A stretch of DNA of 64,000 nucleotides, from the NCBI RefSeq assembly GCF_041154745.1, contig NZ_AP031573.1, positions 1,364,001 through 1,428,000 on the forward strand. The letters are read 5' to 3'. Below, piece after piece: positions 17,926-27,180 of the stretch; positions within the stretch are counted from its first letter, which is position 1; each line of letters opens with the position of its first letter. The DNA is from Flavobacterium sp. CFS9 (GTDB lineage Bacteria > Bacteroidota > Bacteroidia > Flavobacteriales > Flavobacteriaceae). The notes beneath the pieces are model-generated. The model made no database searches and was not told where the DNA came from. It worked only from the letters and a program-made list of their open reading frames with translations. The position numbers and the translations under genes are program-made.

Positions 17926-18723
17926 ATGAATACATTACAAGCTATCGTTCTTGCTATTATTGAAGGCATCACTGAATTTTTGCCTGTTTCTTCAACCGGT
18001 CACATGATTATTGCCTCTTCCTTTTTCGGAATTGCTCATGAAGATTTCACTAAACTTTTCACCATTGTCATTCAGCTTGGCGCGATACTTTCGGTAGTGG
18101 TTTTGTATTTCAAACGATTCTTTCAAACACTTGATTTTTACTTTAAACTTTTGGTTGCCTTTGTTCCGGCAGTCGTATTAGGCTTATTGTTAAGTGATTT
18201 TATCGATGGTTTGTTAGAAAATCCTGTTACCGTTGCTATTTCTCTTTTGATAGGAGGCTTAATTTTACTAAAAGTTGACGAATGGTTCAACAATCCAAAT
18301 ACAACTGAAAGCTCTTCTGAAATCACCTATTTACAAGCTTTTAAAATTGGTTTATTCCAGTGTATTGCTATGATTCCGGGAGTTTCAAGAAGCGGCGCCA
18401 GTATTGTTGGCGGAATGTCTCAAAAATTATCCCGTACCACAGCCGCAGAATTCTCTTTCTTTTTGGCTGTTCCAACCATGTTAGGTGCAACCGTAAAAAA
18501 ATGCTACGATTATTACAAATCCGGATTCGAACTGACTCACGATCAGATTAACATACTGGTAATTGGAAATGTCGTTGCTTTTATTGTAGCACTTCTTGCT
18601 ATTAAATCCTTTATTGGATTTTTGACTAAAAACGGTTTTAAAGTTTTTGGCTATTACCGAATCATTGCAGGAATCATTCTGTTGCTGATTCACTTTTTCA
18701 TTCATCCTCTTACGATTATATAA
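17926..18723 (+). CDS. uppP: Undecaprenyl-diphosphate phosphatase
   Basis: This 265-residue polytopic membrane protein has both catalytic signatures of the BacA/UppP family: [14 protein letters not shown] (residues 13-26) and [13 protein letters not shown] (about 151-163). It dephosphorylates undecaprenyl diphosphate so the lipid carrier can be reused in peptidoglycan and other polymer synthesis. Its last base overlaps the first base of truB. Confidence 0.95.
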   Translation: MNTLQAIVLAIIEGITEFLPVSSTGHMIIASSFFGIAHEDFTKLFTIVIQLGAILSVVVLYFKRFFQTLDFYFKLLVAFVPAVVLGLLLSDFIDGLLENPVTVAISLLIGGLILLKVDEWFNNPNTTESSSEITYLQAFKIGLFQCIAMIPGVSRSGASIVGGMSQKLSRTTAAEFSFFLAVPTMLGATVKKCYDYYKSGFELTHDQINILVIGNVVAFIVALLAIKSFIGFLTKNGFKVFGYYRIIAGIILLLIHFFIHPLTII

Positions 18724-19418
18724 TGACTCCTGAAGAATATTTAGACGGACAGGTTTTACTGATTGACAAACCTTTAAAATGGAGTTCGTTTCAAGCTGTC
18801 AACAAACTAAAATACCTTTTAATCAACAAAGTCGGACTTCCGAAAAAGTTCAAAATTGGTCATGCCGGAACCTTAGATCCTTTGGCAACCGGCCTATTGC
18901 TAATCTGTACCGGAAAATTCACCAAGAAAATTTCTGAGCTACAGGGTCAGGCCAAAGAATATACGGGAACATTTTACATTGGAGCTACTACTCCATCTTA
19001 CGATTTAGAAACCGAAATCGATCAGACTTTTCCAACTGATCATATTAACGAAGCACTGATTCATGAAACAGTGAAACAATTTCTGGGCGAAATCGATCAG
19101 AAACCACCCATTTTCTCTGCCATAAAAAAAGACGGTGTTCGTTTGTACGAGCATGCGCGTGCAGGAGAAACTGTAGAAATTGCGACTAGAAAAACCACCA
19201 TTCATGAATTCGAAATTACCCGAATAGCCTTACCCGAGGTAGATTTTAGGGTGGTTTGCAGCAAAGGGACTTATATTCGCTCTCTGGCTTTTGATTTTGG
19301 AAAAGCGATGAATTCCGGATCGCATTTAACCGTTTTACGCCGAACTAAAATTGGCGATTACGATGTAAAAAATGCTATTGACATTACCCTTTTTGAAGAA
19401 AGTCTTCAGCAGGAATAA
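18723..19418 (+). CDS. truB: tRNA pseudouridine(55) synthase
   Basis: This 231-residue protein has the TruB core: KFKIGHAGTLDPLATGLL with the catalytic aspartate, and RVVCSKGTYIRSLAFDFG. It makes the universal pseudouridine 55 in the T-loop of tRNA. The length is on the short side, without a long C-terminal PUA domain, as common in Bacteroidota. The ATG overlaps the uppP stop codon by one base, which suggests translational coupling. Confidence 0.93.
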   Translation: MTPEEYLDGQVLLIDKPLKWSSFQAVNKLKYLLINKVGLPKKFKIGHAGTLDPLATGLLLICTGKFTKKISELQGQAKEYTGTFYIGATTPSYDLETEIDQTFPTDHINEALIHETVKQFLGEIDQKPPIFSAIKKDGVRLYEHARAGETVEIATRKTTIHEFEITRIALPEVDFRVVCSKGTYIRSLAFDFGKAMNSGSHLTVLRRTKIGDYDVKNAIDITLFEESLQQE

Positions 19419-19502
19419 AGCATAACATTTTTTTGAACGCCCTTTAGTGAGGTCGTGTCTTTTTCTTTTTTGTACTTTAGTCGTAAGATTAAAAACCAAA
19501 AC

Positions 19503-20801
19503 ATGAAAAACCACTTTCTGCTGCTATTGCTTGTCTTCACAATCTCATCAAACAGCCAAACCGTTAATCAAAAAATTGTTTCTACTGATATTGATAATTT
19601 CTGGAAGGCTTACGATAAAATTGTCACCGAAAAAGACAGCATCAAACAATACTCTTTTTTAAAAGAACTGTATCTCGACAAAGCTACTCCGGGGCTAAAA
19701 AGCTTACTCGAGGTCCGAAATTATACTGCCAAAGACTACATCAATGCCATAAATAAATATCCTAAATTCTGGAATTCGCTAAAACCAAACACTTTAAATG
19801 CTGCCGAACTTTATCCGGAAATTGATGCCGATATTCACAAACTGAAACAAGCTTATCCCGATTTAAAACCATCCACTATTTATTTTTCGATTGGAGCATT
19901 TCGAACAAACGGAACCATTCAGGAAGATCGGGTTTTAATTGGGAGCGAACTGAGCCTTGCAGACGAAACTACCGTTATTGATGAACTTCCGGCGTGGAGA
20001 CAACCCTTTTACAAAGAATACGAGCCGAGAAAAAACATTGCATTGCTCTGCACGCACGAATATGTACATACACAGCAAAAAGAACTGGTAGAAGACCTAC
20101 TTTTGATGTGTCTTTATGAAGGTGTTGCCGAGTTTGTTTCCTGTAAAGTAACCAACAAAAAATCAAGCTCGCCTGCAATTGAATTTGGAAAAAGCAATCA
20201 ACCAAAAGTGATCGAACAGTTTATCGTGGATTTGTATATCAAAAGCAACAATTATAACTGGATCTGGGGCGAAAACAGAAATCATTTAAAAGTTAGAGAT
20301 CTGGGATATTATATAGGTTACGAGATCTGCGAACGTTACTACAATTCATCCAAAGACAAAACGAAAGCAATAAAGACTCTAATTGAACTTGATTACCACA
20401 ATGAAAAAGAAGTCGCACGTATTGTAGACGGTACCAAATTGTTTCCGCAAAATCTAAAAAAACTACGCCAGAATTACGAAAAACAAAGACCTAGCGTTGT
20501 ATCCATCTCTGCATTTAAAAACGGGAGTAAAAAAGTAAAATCGGGCGAAACTGAAATCACGATTACTTTTTCGGAACCGTTAAACGGGCGCAGTACGGGA
20601 ATCGATTTTGGTCCACTTGGAGAGAACTTTTTCCCAAAAATAAACACAAACAGAATCTGGTCTGCTGATATGAAATCCTGGACTATTAAAGCTGATCTAA
20701 AACCCGGCCAACATTACCAAATTTTAATTTCGGATAATTTCAGAAAACAAAACGGAGTGAGACTAAAACCTTTTTTAATCGATTTTAAAACGGCGGAGTA
20801 A
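19503..20801 (+). CDS. Secreted metallopeptidase-like protein with a C-terminal Ig-like domain
   Basis: This 432-residue protein has a signal peptide (residues 1-18, ending TISSNSQ). The middle has the zinc motif HEYVH in LLCTHEYVHTQQKE, with a downstream EFVSC that could supply the third ligand, so it resembles the gluzincin-type DUF2268 peptidases. The last 100 residues (from PSVVSISAFKNG) have the pattern of a bacterial Ig-like domain (SGETEITITFSEPLN, YQILISDNFRKQNGV). The role is unknown. I chose the ATG at 19503; in-frame codons upstream would spoil the signal peptide. Confidence 0.65.
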   Translation: MKNHFLLLLLVFTISSNSQTVNQKIVSTDIDNFWKAYDKIVTEKDSIKQYSFLKELYLDKATPGLKSLLEVRNYTAKDYINAINKYPKFWNSLKPNTLNAAELYPEIDADIHKLKQAYPDLKPSTIYFSIGAFRTNGTIQEDRVLIGSELSLADETTVIDELPAWRQPFYKEYEPRKNIALLCTHEYVHTQQKELVEDLLLMCLYEGVAEFVSCKVTNKKSSSPAIEFGKSNQPKVIEQFIVDLYIKSNNYNWIWGENRNHLKVRDLGYYIGYEICERYYNSSKDKTKAIKTLIELDYHNEKEVARIVDGTKLFPQNLKKLRQNYEKQRPSVVSISAFKNGSKKVKSGETEITITFSEPLNGRSTGIDFGPLGENFFPKINTNRIWSADMKSWTIKADLKPGQHYQILISDNFRKQNGVRLKPFLIDFKTAE

Positions 20802-20825
20802 AATTTCGAAACCAATTTTATTAAA

Positions 20826-20971
20826 TAGGCTGAAAGCCTAAGAACATCAGCATGGTGCAACGCACTATGCTATAGCCAGAGCTCTTTCAGAGCAATATAT
20901 TTCAAAAGCATTCTATAAAAAACGTTAAAAACAAAAAGCACATTACTTCAGGAATCCCCATAGCAATGTGC
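20826..20971. repeat. Cluster of four short hairpins in an intergenic region
   Basis: Hairpins are TAGGCTGAAAGCCTA (20826-20840), GCATGGTGCAACGCACTATGC (20850-20870, in two halves), GCTCTTTCAGAGC (20881-20893) and an arm pair GCACATT/AATGTGC (20938-20971). Together with the unremarkable AT-rich sequence to 21350 they fill most of a 549-base gap, apart from the short ORF at 21020-21097. Confidence 0.6.
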
Positions 20972-21019
20972 CGACTTCTTACAAAGTAGTTCTATTTCAT
21001 AAGCTCTGTTTTTTTGAAG

Positions 21020-21097
21020 TTAATAATGAGATATACTCTTTCCTCCAAACAACAAGCCCGAAACAAAATCGTAAAATCTTTCGAATAACTTTTTCAT
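21020..21097 (-). CDS. Possible 25-residue peptide
   Basis: An ATG at 21097 opens MKKLFERFYDFVSGLLFGGK..., 25 residues ending at a TAA (21020-21022). The peptide has a basic start, an aromatic amphipathic middle and a glycine-rich end; it looks like a real small protein rather than noise, but nothing supports translation directly. No good -7 element was found upstream. It could be a small membrane peptide, a leader peptide or a chance ORF. Confidence 0.35.
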   Translation of the reverse strand: MKKLFERFYDFVSGLLFGGKSISHY

Positions 21098-21350
21098 GTT
21101 AGTGTATTTTTTAATTGTTAAACATTAAATAAACACCAATAAAAAGAGTAAATAAGAAAATGAATAATAGAAGTGGGATTACTCCTGCAAGTTACAAAAA
21201 ATTGAAGCAACACAAAATATTTTAGCATATTTTTTATTACTAAAATTCTTATTCACAGCAGGATACCCGAAAAATAAGGCTGTTCGACGATATATTTCTT
21301 AAAAACTTAAGGAATCTAATCCAACCATCTTAATCACATTTATCGACTTA

Positions 21351-22088
21351 CTAAATATCAAAAAGCGGTTTGTTTTTAAGCTTCTCCAAGATTTTTGCTG
21401 ATGGTAAATTATCTTTGTCTATAAAGGCTTTCATTTGGGGAATATTATCGCAAAAAATAATATCCAGAGAAAATCTATCCTTTCCATAAATACCACGATG
21501 GATCATATTGGCAGAAAAAATCAATAAATCTCCCCGATTCAATCTTACAATTTCTCCACGTTTTAAATCGTCACTTTGGAGACGGCCTTTCAAAGAATTC
21601 CTAACCTCAAACTCTTCCGGCAAATCCCATTCGCGATGTGTTGTTGGAATCAGTTCAATTCCACGTTCAGTTTTCATGGGAATTCTGAAATGAACTACAT
21701 TTTGAGTTTTGATGGCCTCCTTTTGATCTTCGACGGACATTCCCGTATATTGTATGTCACGGTGCCAATAATTCTTCCGGGCTTCATCTTTTGGATCAAA
21801 AAAAAGCTGGGTATTCAAAAAAACAGGAGGTTTAGGAAAGATAACACTTAGTATTTCTTCAAACTTGTCCTGGGCAATAAATTCAAAAAGACTTGTTTTT
21901 TCTTCCTCAGTTAAACCATCACCCTTGGTTAGACTGTGACTGTTTAAAACTCCTTTTTCATAGCTTATTTCATTATCACGCAACCAAATTTCATGGAATT
22001 TAACTAATCCTTTTTCAATTACTGCCAGTTCATTTTCAGAAAAGAAATTCTCCAGAAATACGTATCCGTTTTGTTCAAAACTATTCAT
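21351..22088 (-). CDS. Phytanoyl-CoA dioxygenase family protein
   Basis: This 245-residue protein shows the iron-binding HxD motif in WHRDIQYTG, a distal histidine in ANMIHRGIYG and the arginine in KDRFSLDIIF, the facial triad plus 2-oxoglutarate anchor of the PhyH family of Fe(II)/2-oxoglutarate dioxygenases. The substrate is unknown. The start at 22088 (MNSFEQNGYVFLENFF) is the usual N terminus of the family; it is one base after the stop codon of the upstream thioredoxin-like gene, so the two are co-transcribed. Confidence 0.85.
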   Translation of the reverse strand: MNSFEQNGYVFLENFFSENELAVIEKGLVKFHEIWLRDNEISYEKGVLNSHSLTKGDGLTEEEKTSLFEFIAQDKFEEILSVIFPKPPVFLNTQLFFDPKDEARKNYWHRDIQYTGMSVEDQKEAIKTQNVVHFRIPMKTERGIELIPTTHREWDLPEEFEVRNSLKGRLQSDDLKRGEIVRLNRGDLLIFSANMIHRGIYGKDRFSLDIIFCDNIPQMKAFIDKDNLPSAKILEKLKNKPLFDI

Positions 22089-22089
22089 A

Positions 22090-22704
22090 TTACTCCCTGA
22101 TTTCCAGCACGCGCATGATATCCATAAGTTCATTTTGAGTACTTAGCCCTTTGTCGGTCAAATACCACAACTGCAAATCGGTTTTAATTTTTTCATCAAT
22201 TACACCAAATTCCTTTTTATAATTTATCACTAACTCGATGGCTTCTTTTGGTCTCGGTCCCCAATCTGCACGGGCTATTCCGGTTTCTTTACAAATCACA
22301 ATCACTTTTGGAATCGCTCTTCCGCCATTGGTCAGGTATTGATTCATTAATGCGTCATTCTCATCACGAAAAACGATTCGCAGGTCTATTTTTTTATGCG
22401 ATGCTAAAGCCATCTTATTAATAATAGGAAGTATCTGTGCCGCATCGCCACACCAGCCTTCAGAAATCACCAGCCAGATGTAATTGTACTTTAAGTTTTC
22501 TAATTCGGAAACTACTTCATCCGAAACTTTCATGGTTTTCTCTAGTCGGTTCATCCTGGCCTCATTCAGCTTAGTGTAATTGGTTAAGCTTTCAGATTGT
22601 TCATTGCCTGTTGATTTCCCTTCCAGTAATAAATCGGTAACTATTTTTCGATATTCGGTATACGAATGACTATTGAATAATGCTTTGGCTATACTACTTT
22701 TCAT
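22090..22704 (-). CDS. Thioredoxin-like protein with one active-site cysteine
   Basis: This 204-residue protein has a thioredoxin-fold segment: YIWLVISEGWCGDAAQILP holds a single cysteine where CxxC is expected (C-G-D-A), followed by the cis-proline region AIPKVIVICKETG and a C-terminal helical part. The loss of the second cysteine would prevent ordinary dithiol chemistry, so it may act as a monothiol or binding protein. It is the first gene of a pair with the PhyH-type dioxygenase. Confidence 0.8.
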   Translation of the reverse strand: MKSSIAKALFNSHSYTEYRKIVTDLLLEGKSTGNEQSESLTNYTKLNEARMNRLEKTMKVSDEVVSELENLKYNYIWLVISEGWCGDAAQILPIINKMALASHKKIDLRIVFRDENDALMNQYLTNGGRAIPKVIVICKETGIARADWGPRPKEAIELVINYKKEFGVIDEKIKTDLQLWYLTDKGLSTQNELMDIMRVLEIRE

Positions 22705-22862
22705 GTTTAGGATTTTTTGAATTCTATAAAATTACAACTTTTAAAAGGACTTAAAGAATGACTTTTGTCACATTCGGAGAAATCCGAAAAATCACTATAA
22801 ATTTAAAACGAAAAGAACTATTATTTTTTTTAAAACATTATTTCTAAAAATCAGAATATGTC

Positions 22863-22870
22863 TATATTTG
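22863..22870 (+). promoter_or_regulatory. -7 element of pyrH
   Basis: TATATTTG matches TAnnTTTG, 22 bases before the ATG at 22893. Confidence 0.6.
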
Positions 22871-22892
22871 CACAAATTAATGCAACACAAAC

Positions 22893-23600
22893 ATGAAATA
22901 TAAAAGAATTCTTCTAAAACTTAGCGGAGAGGCCTTAATGGGTGATTTACAATACGGTATTGATCCGAAAAGATTAGGCGAATATGCAGATGAGATTAAG
23001 CAGATTCATGACAAAGGAGTAGAAATTGCTATTGTAATTGGAGGAGGAAATATTTTTAGAGGCGTTGCAGGTGCAAGTGCCGGTATGGATAGAGTACAAG
23101 GCGATTATATGGGAATGCTTGCTACTGTAATTAACGGAATGGCTTTGCAGGGAGCACTTGAAGACAAAGGAATGAAAACGCGTTTGCAGACTGCTTTGAA
23201 AATGGAATCTATCGCAGAACCATATATCAAAAGAAGAGCAGACCGTCATCTTGAAAAAGGAAGAATCGTAATTTTTGGTGCCGGAACCGGAAATCCTTAT
23301 TTTACAACTGATACAGCTGCCGTTTTAAGAGGTATCGAAATCAATGCAGATGTGATCTTAAAAGGAACTCGTGTAGATGGTGTTTATGATTCTGATCCGG
23401 AGAAAAATGCATCAGCTGTGAAATTTGATTTTATTTCGTTTGATGATGTTCTTAAAAAAGGACTAAACGTGATGGATACTACAGCTTTTACTTTAAGCCA
23501 GGAGAACAAATTGCCAATCGTTGTTTTTGATATGAACAAAATTGGTAATCTTTTGAAAATCTGTGAAGGTGAAAACGTTGGAACAGTAGTTAATATCTAG
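22893..23600 (+). CDS. pyrH: UMP kinase
   Basis: This 235-residue protein fits the bacterial UMP kinase, which makes UDP from UMP and ATP and acts as a hexamer. Motifs: [14 protein letters not shown] (ATP-binding start), [12 protein letters not shown], and [17 protein letters not shown]. It is followed by frr, the usual neighbour, but across a 246-base gap with CTAAAAATCT repeats, so co-transcription is plausible. Confidence 0.95.
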   Translation: MKYKRILLKLSGEALMGDLQYGIDPKRLGEYADEIKQIHDKGVEIAIVIGGGNIFRGVAGASAGMDRVQGDYMGMLATVINGMALQGALEDKGMKTRLQTALKMESIAEPYIKRRADRHLEKGRIVIFGAGTGNPYFTTDTAAVLRGIEINADVILKGTRVDGVYDSDPEKNASAVKFDFISFDDVLKKGLNVMDTTAFTLSQENKLPIVVFDMNKIGNLLKICEGENVGTVVNI

Positions 23601-23846
23601 ACTACTTAGATTGTTGGAATATTAGATTATTCGATTTTTAAAAGTTGTAATACTCTTAACATAGACAATCAGACAAAAAAGAATACCTGTTGATTAAAAT
23701 TTTAGATCTGCATTTTTTTGAATTTCTCGTAATCCAAAAATGTAACCATCTAAAAATCTAAAAAAATATTAGTTAGTAAATTTAGTGAGTTCCTTTTTTA
23801 GAAATCTAAAAAATCGAATAGTCTAAAAATCTAAAAATCTAAAAAA
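23601..23846. repeat. CTAAAAATCT-type low-complexity spacer between pyrH and frr
   Basis: The spacer is AT-rich, with repeats of ATCTAAAA, TCTAAAAATCTAA and TTAGATT in both orientations, densest just before frr. No gene is visible. Similar short spacers precede uppP and recJ. Confidence 0.5.
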
Positions 23847-24410
23847 ATGACTGAAGAAGTAGAATTTATATTAGACAGTACGGAAGAATCTATGAACGGT
23901 TCGATTGCGCACTTAGAGAAAGAATTTCTTAACATTCGTGCGGGAAAAGCTTCTCCGGCTATGTTGGGAAGTGTTTTTGTAGATTATTACGGAGCTGCAA
24001 CACCACTTTCTCAAGTATCAAAAATCAGTGTACCTGATGCCAGAACAATTACATTACAGCCTTTTGAAAAAAACATGTTGTCTGTAATTGAAAAAGCGAT
24101 CATGGTTGCCAACATTGGTTTTAATCCGATGAACAACGGAGACGTTATTATCATCAGTGTTCCGCCTTTGACAGAGGAACGTCGTAAAGAACTGGCAAAA
24201 CAAGCGAAAGCTGAAGCTGAAGATGCTAAAATTGGTGTTCGTAACGTACGTAAAGACGCCAATACAGATATCAAAAAATTAGAAAAAGAAGGAACTTCTG
24301 AAGACATTTGCAAATCAGCTGAAGAGCAGGTTCAGAATTTAACCAATACTTACATCAAAAAAATCGATGAGTTACTGGCTGCGAAAGAGGCCGAAATCAT
24401 GAAGGTGTAA
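23847..24410 (+). CDS. frr: Ribosome recycling factor
   Basis: This 187-residue protein has the expected length and features: a conserved start SMNGSIAHLEKEFLNIRAGKASP, then VPDARTITLQPFEK, and the C-terminal helix pair rich in KKLEKEG and EIMKV. It releases ribosomes from mRNA together with EF-G. A terminator follows at 24428. Confidence 0.96.
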   Translation: MTEEVEFILDSTEESMNGSIAHLEKEFLNIRAGKASPAMLGSVFVDYYGAATPLSQVSKISVPDARTITLQPFEKNMLSVIEKAIMVANIGFNPMNNGDVIIISVPPLTEERRKELAKQAKAEAEDAKIGVRNVRKDANTDIKKLEKEGTSEDICKSAEEQVQNLTNTYIKKIDELLAAKEAEIMKV

Positions 24411-24427
24411 TCCTATTCAACACAAAA

Positions 24428-24472
24428 TAAAAGTCCGTTTAGTTAAATTATAACTGAGCGGATTTTTTTATT
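24428..24472 (+). terminator. Terminator after frr
   Basis: AAGTCCGTTTAGTTA (24431-24445) pairs with TAACTGAGCGGATT (24451-24464) and a run of seven T follows. Confidence 0.85.
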
Positions 24473-24474
24473 GT

Positions 24475-24482
24475 TATTTTTG
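24475..24482 (+). promoter_or_regulatory. -7 element of the DUF5686 gene
   Basis: TATTTTTG matches TAnnTTTG, 36 bases upstream of the ATG at 24519 and immediately after the frr terminator. Confidence 0.55.
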
Positions 24483-24518
24483 CATACCAAAAGTACAATT
24501 AGTCCGTTTTTGAAAACT

Positions 24519-27026
24519 ATGACATTCTCTATGAAGCTATTCTGTTTGTTGACTTTGTTTTTCACGCTTACCATTCAGGCACAATTTCAAATAAACGGAA
24601 TTGTAACGGACTCTAATAACAAACCTCTTCCTTTTGCTACCATTACAACTTCCGATAGCAATAATACCATCACGGATGTCGACGGAAAGTTTATTCTGAA
24701 AGCTCTTTCAAAACCGGAATCTTTTACCGTTTCCTACATTGGTTTTCAAACGAAGACAATTATAATCACTGATCACAAAACCTTTTACCCCGTTTTTCTT
24801 TTTCAAAAGACTGATGATTTAAAAGAAGTTGTGGTCTCCAACGAAAATCCGGCTCTTACGATCATCAAAAAGGTCATTGCGAATAAAAACAAAAACAATC
24901 CGCAAAAAAAGCTGAGCAGTTTCGAATACAAAAGCTACAATAAACTTATAGTAACAGCCAATCCTGATTCTATTGACGGTAGAATTGACTCTACAGCAAC
25001 CTATAAAAATCTCGACAAGAAACGTATTAACATTGATTCTTCCGATTATAAATTCAAAGAAATCATCAGCAAGCAGCACTTGTTTCAAACCGAAAAAGTT
25101 TCACAATATCAGTTTGGTAACAACAGACTGAAAGAAACGATACTGGGCACGAAAATGTCCGGATTTAAACAGCCTATTTATGAGGTTATCGCTTTTAATC
25201 TCCAATCGATTTCGATTTACGATCCGAAATACGAACTGTTTGAAACTAAATATGAAAACCCAATTTCGAATAGTGCTTCTCAAAGTTACAATTACAAGAT
25301 TCTGGATACTGTGAACATCAAAGGCCGGGACACCTATATGATTTACTTCAAAAACAAACAAAGAAGAAAATCATCCGGTTTAGAAGGAGTTTTGTATATC
25401 GATCAGGAGAACTTTGCTGTAGCTAAAGCGGTAATGCGTATCAAAGGGGTTCTGGATATTAGCGGAATTCATGAATTTGAATACGTACCCAGTGAAAAAA
25501 TATGGTTCCAAAGCAACACTACTTTTAAAATTGTAAAAGGGAAAAACGATGACGATATTAAGATTTTAGGTGGTACAATTCAATTTGACGGAGATGTTGA
25601 GGATAATTTCGAACCCCGAAAAAAGTCGGCTTCCGATTTTACTTATCTGCTTTCTGAGAGTAACAACTTTGACATCCACTACAACACTACTGCCCCTATA
25701 AAAGATCCAGCGCTTTATATTGAAATTAAAGACGATGCCAACAAAAAACCGGAATCCTTCTGGGAAGAATACCGAAAAGAAGATCTGGACTTAAAGAGCC
25801 AAAGAACCTATCAGTTGATTGACAGCCTTTCGATAAAAAAAAGAATCGAAAATCGTCTGGGGCTTGGACGAAAAATCATCAATGGGTATTTACCGATTGG
25901 TCCTATAGATCTGGATTTAAAAAAGATTATCAGTTACAACAACTACGAAGGTTTCAGATTAGGGCTTGGCGGTATTACCAACGACCGTTTTTCTAAAAAC
26001 TTCAGAATCGAGGGATACTCGGCTTACGGAACAAAAGACGGTCAGCACAAATACAGCCTGGGAGCAGGATTTTTATTAGACAAAAACACCAATACATGGG
26101 TAAACGGATATTATACCGATGATGTTCGAGAGATTGCAAGTACCATTTTTGCCGTTGACAAACGTGTCTTCAAAATTTACGATCCGCGTCCGATTAACAT
26201 TAGTACTTTTTATCAATATGTGGGTTGGAAAGCTAATATTCAGACTAAAATTATTCCTAAAACGGAAGCTGTACTGGAATTTTCAAGAACTTATGTCGAG
26301 CCTAAATTTGATTATCTTTTTAATTACAATGGAAAGCTGTATTCGGATTATATCATGACTACGGCAATGGTTTCGATCGTCTGGGCTCCTTTTAGCGCTT
26401 TTATGCAGACTCCGACCGGGAGAACTGAAACCGATAAAAGATTTCCAAGGTTCACTTTTCAGTACACCCAATCATTACCTAATGTGATGGAGAATGATTT
26501 TACTTTTGGAAAAATAGATTTCAAAGCGGAATATGAGAAGAAATACTTAAACGGTCAAAAAACGAGTTTGCTTCTACAGGGAGGTTATGCTACGGGCGAT
26601 GTTCCCATTACCCATCTTTACAATACCATGCCCAACAACTTAACAAAGGAGAACATTATCCAGCGTATTACTTTTGCCGGACGAAACAGTTTTGAAACGA
26701 TGTTTTTCAATGAGTTTTTCTCCAGTCAATATGTCTTTTTTCAACTTAAACATGGTTTTGACCGAATCAAAATTCTCAAAAAAGTGCGTCCTTCTCTAGT
26801 ACTGGTAACAAGAATGGCATGGGGAAATATGGAAAATCCGCAACAGCATGTAGGCCCACTCTATAAAACTTTAGACAGAGGCTTTTTTGAATCTGGAATT
26901 GAACTAAACAAAATTTACAAGGGTATTGGTTTAGGCGGCTTTTATCGCTATGGCCCTAACCAGTTAATGAGATTTGAGGATAACATTGCCGTTAAGATTT
27001 CTTATGTGCTGGATTTAGGTCTTTAA
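24519..27026 (+). CDS. DUF5686 outer-membrane protein with carboxypeptidase-like regulatory domain
   Basis: This 835-residue protein has a signal peptide (about residues 1-22, ending TIQAQ). A carboxypeptidase-D-like beta-sandwich follows (NGIVTDSNNKPLPFATITT, about 26-100), as in TonB-dependent receptors. The long C-terminal part has the beta-barrel-like pattern of DUF5686 with alternating aromatic strands and an ending YVLDLGL. It is probably an outer-membrane barrel of unknown role. The first ATG of the pair at 24519/24531 was chosen; either keeps the signal. Confidence 0.8.
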   Translation: MTFSMKLFCLLTLFFTLTIQAQFQINGIVTDSNNKPLPFATITTSDSNNTITDVDGKFILKALSKPESFTVSYIGFQTKTIIITDHKTFYPVFLFQKTDDLKEVVVSNENPALTIIKKVIANKNKNNPQKKLSSFEYKSYNKLIVTANPDSIDGRIDSTATYKNLDKKRINIDSSDYKFKEIISKQHLFQTEKVSQYQFGNNRLKETILGTKMSGFKQPIYEVIAFNLQSISIYDPKYELFETKYENPISNSASQSYNYKILDTVNIKGRDTYMIYFKNKQRRKSSGLEGVLYIDQENFAVAKAVMRIKGVLDISGIHEFEYVPSEKIWFQSNTTFKIVKGKNDDDIKILGGTIQFDGDVEDNFEPRKKSASDFTYLLSESNNFDIHYNTTAPIKDPALYIEIKDDANKKPESFWEEYRKEDLDLKSQRTYQLIDSLSIKKRIENRLGLGRKIINGYLPIGPIDLDLKKIISYNNYEGFRLGLGGITNDRFSKNFRIEGYSAYGTKDGQHKYSLGAGFLLDKNTNTWVNGYYTDDVREIASTIFAVDKRVFKIYDPRPINISTFYQYVGWKANIQTKIIPKTEAVLEFSRTYVEPKFDYLFNYNGKLYSDYIMTTAMVSIVWAPFSAFMQTPTGRTETDKRFPRFTFQYTQSLPNVMENDFTFGKIDFKAEYEKKYLNGQKTSLLLQGGYATGDVPITHLYNTMPNNLTKENIIQRITFAGRNSFETMFFNEFFSSQYVFFQLKHGFDRIKILKKVRPSLVLVTRMAWGNMENPQQHVGPLYKTLDRGFFESGIELNKIYKGIGLGGFYRYGPNQLMRFEDNIAVKISYVLDLGL

Positions 27027-27123
27027 GTCTAAAATTCCCATTTTTTTTAATTCCAAATTCCAAATGGAGACTTAGTTTTGTTTCAGCAGAAAGGAAAACC
27101 ACAAAGAAATAAGAAAGCAAAAA

Positions 27124-27158
27124 ATCCCAAACTCCAACAAAATTGGAATTTGGGATTT
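27124..27158 (-). terminator. Terminator of the CPA2 antiporter gene
   Basis: ATCCCAAACTCCAA (27124-27137) pairs with TTGGAATTTGGGAT (27144-27157). Preceding A residues give a T tail on the minus strand. The hairpin is near-identical to those at 9881 and 13226, and could also stop the DUF5686 gene from the other side. Confidence 0.75.
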
Positions 27159-27180
27159 AAATTATTGGATTTTAATTCCT

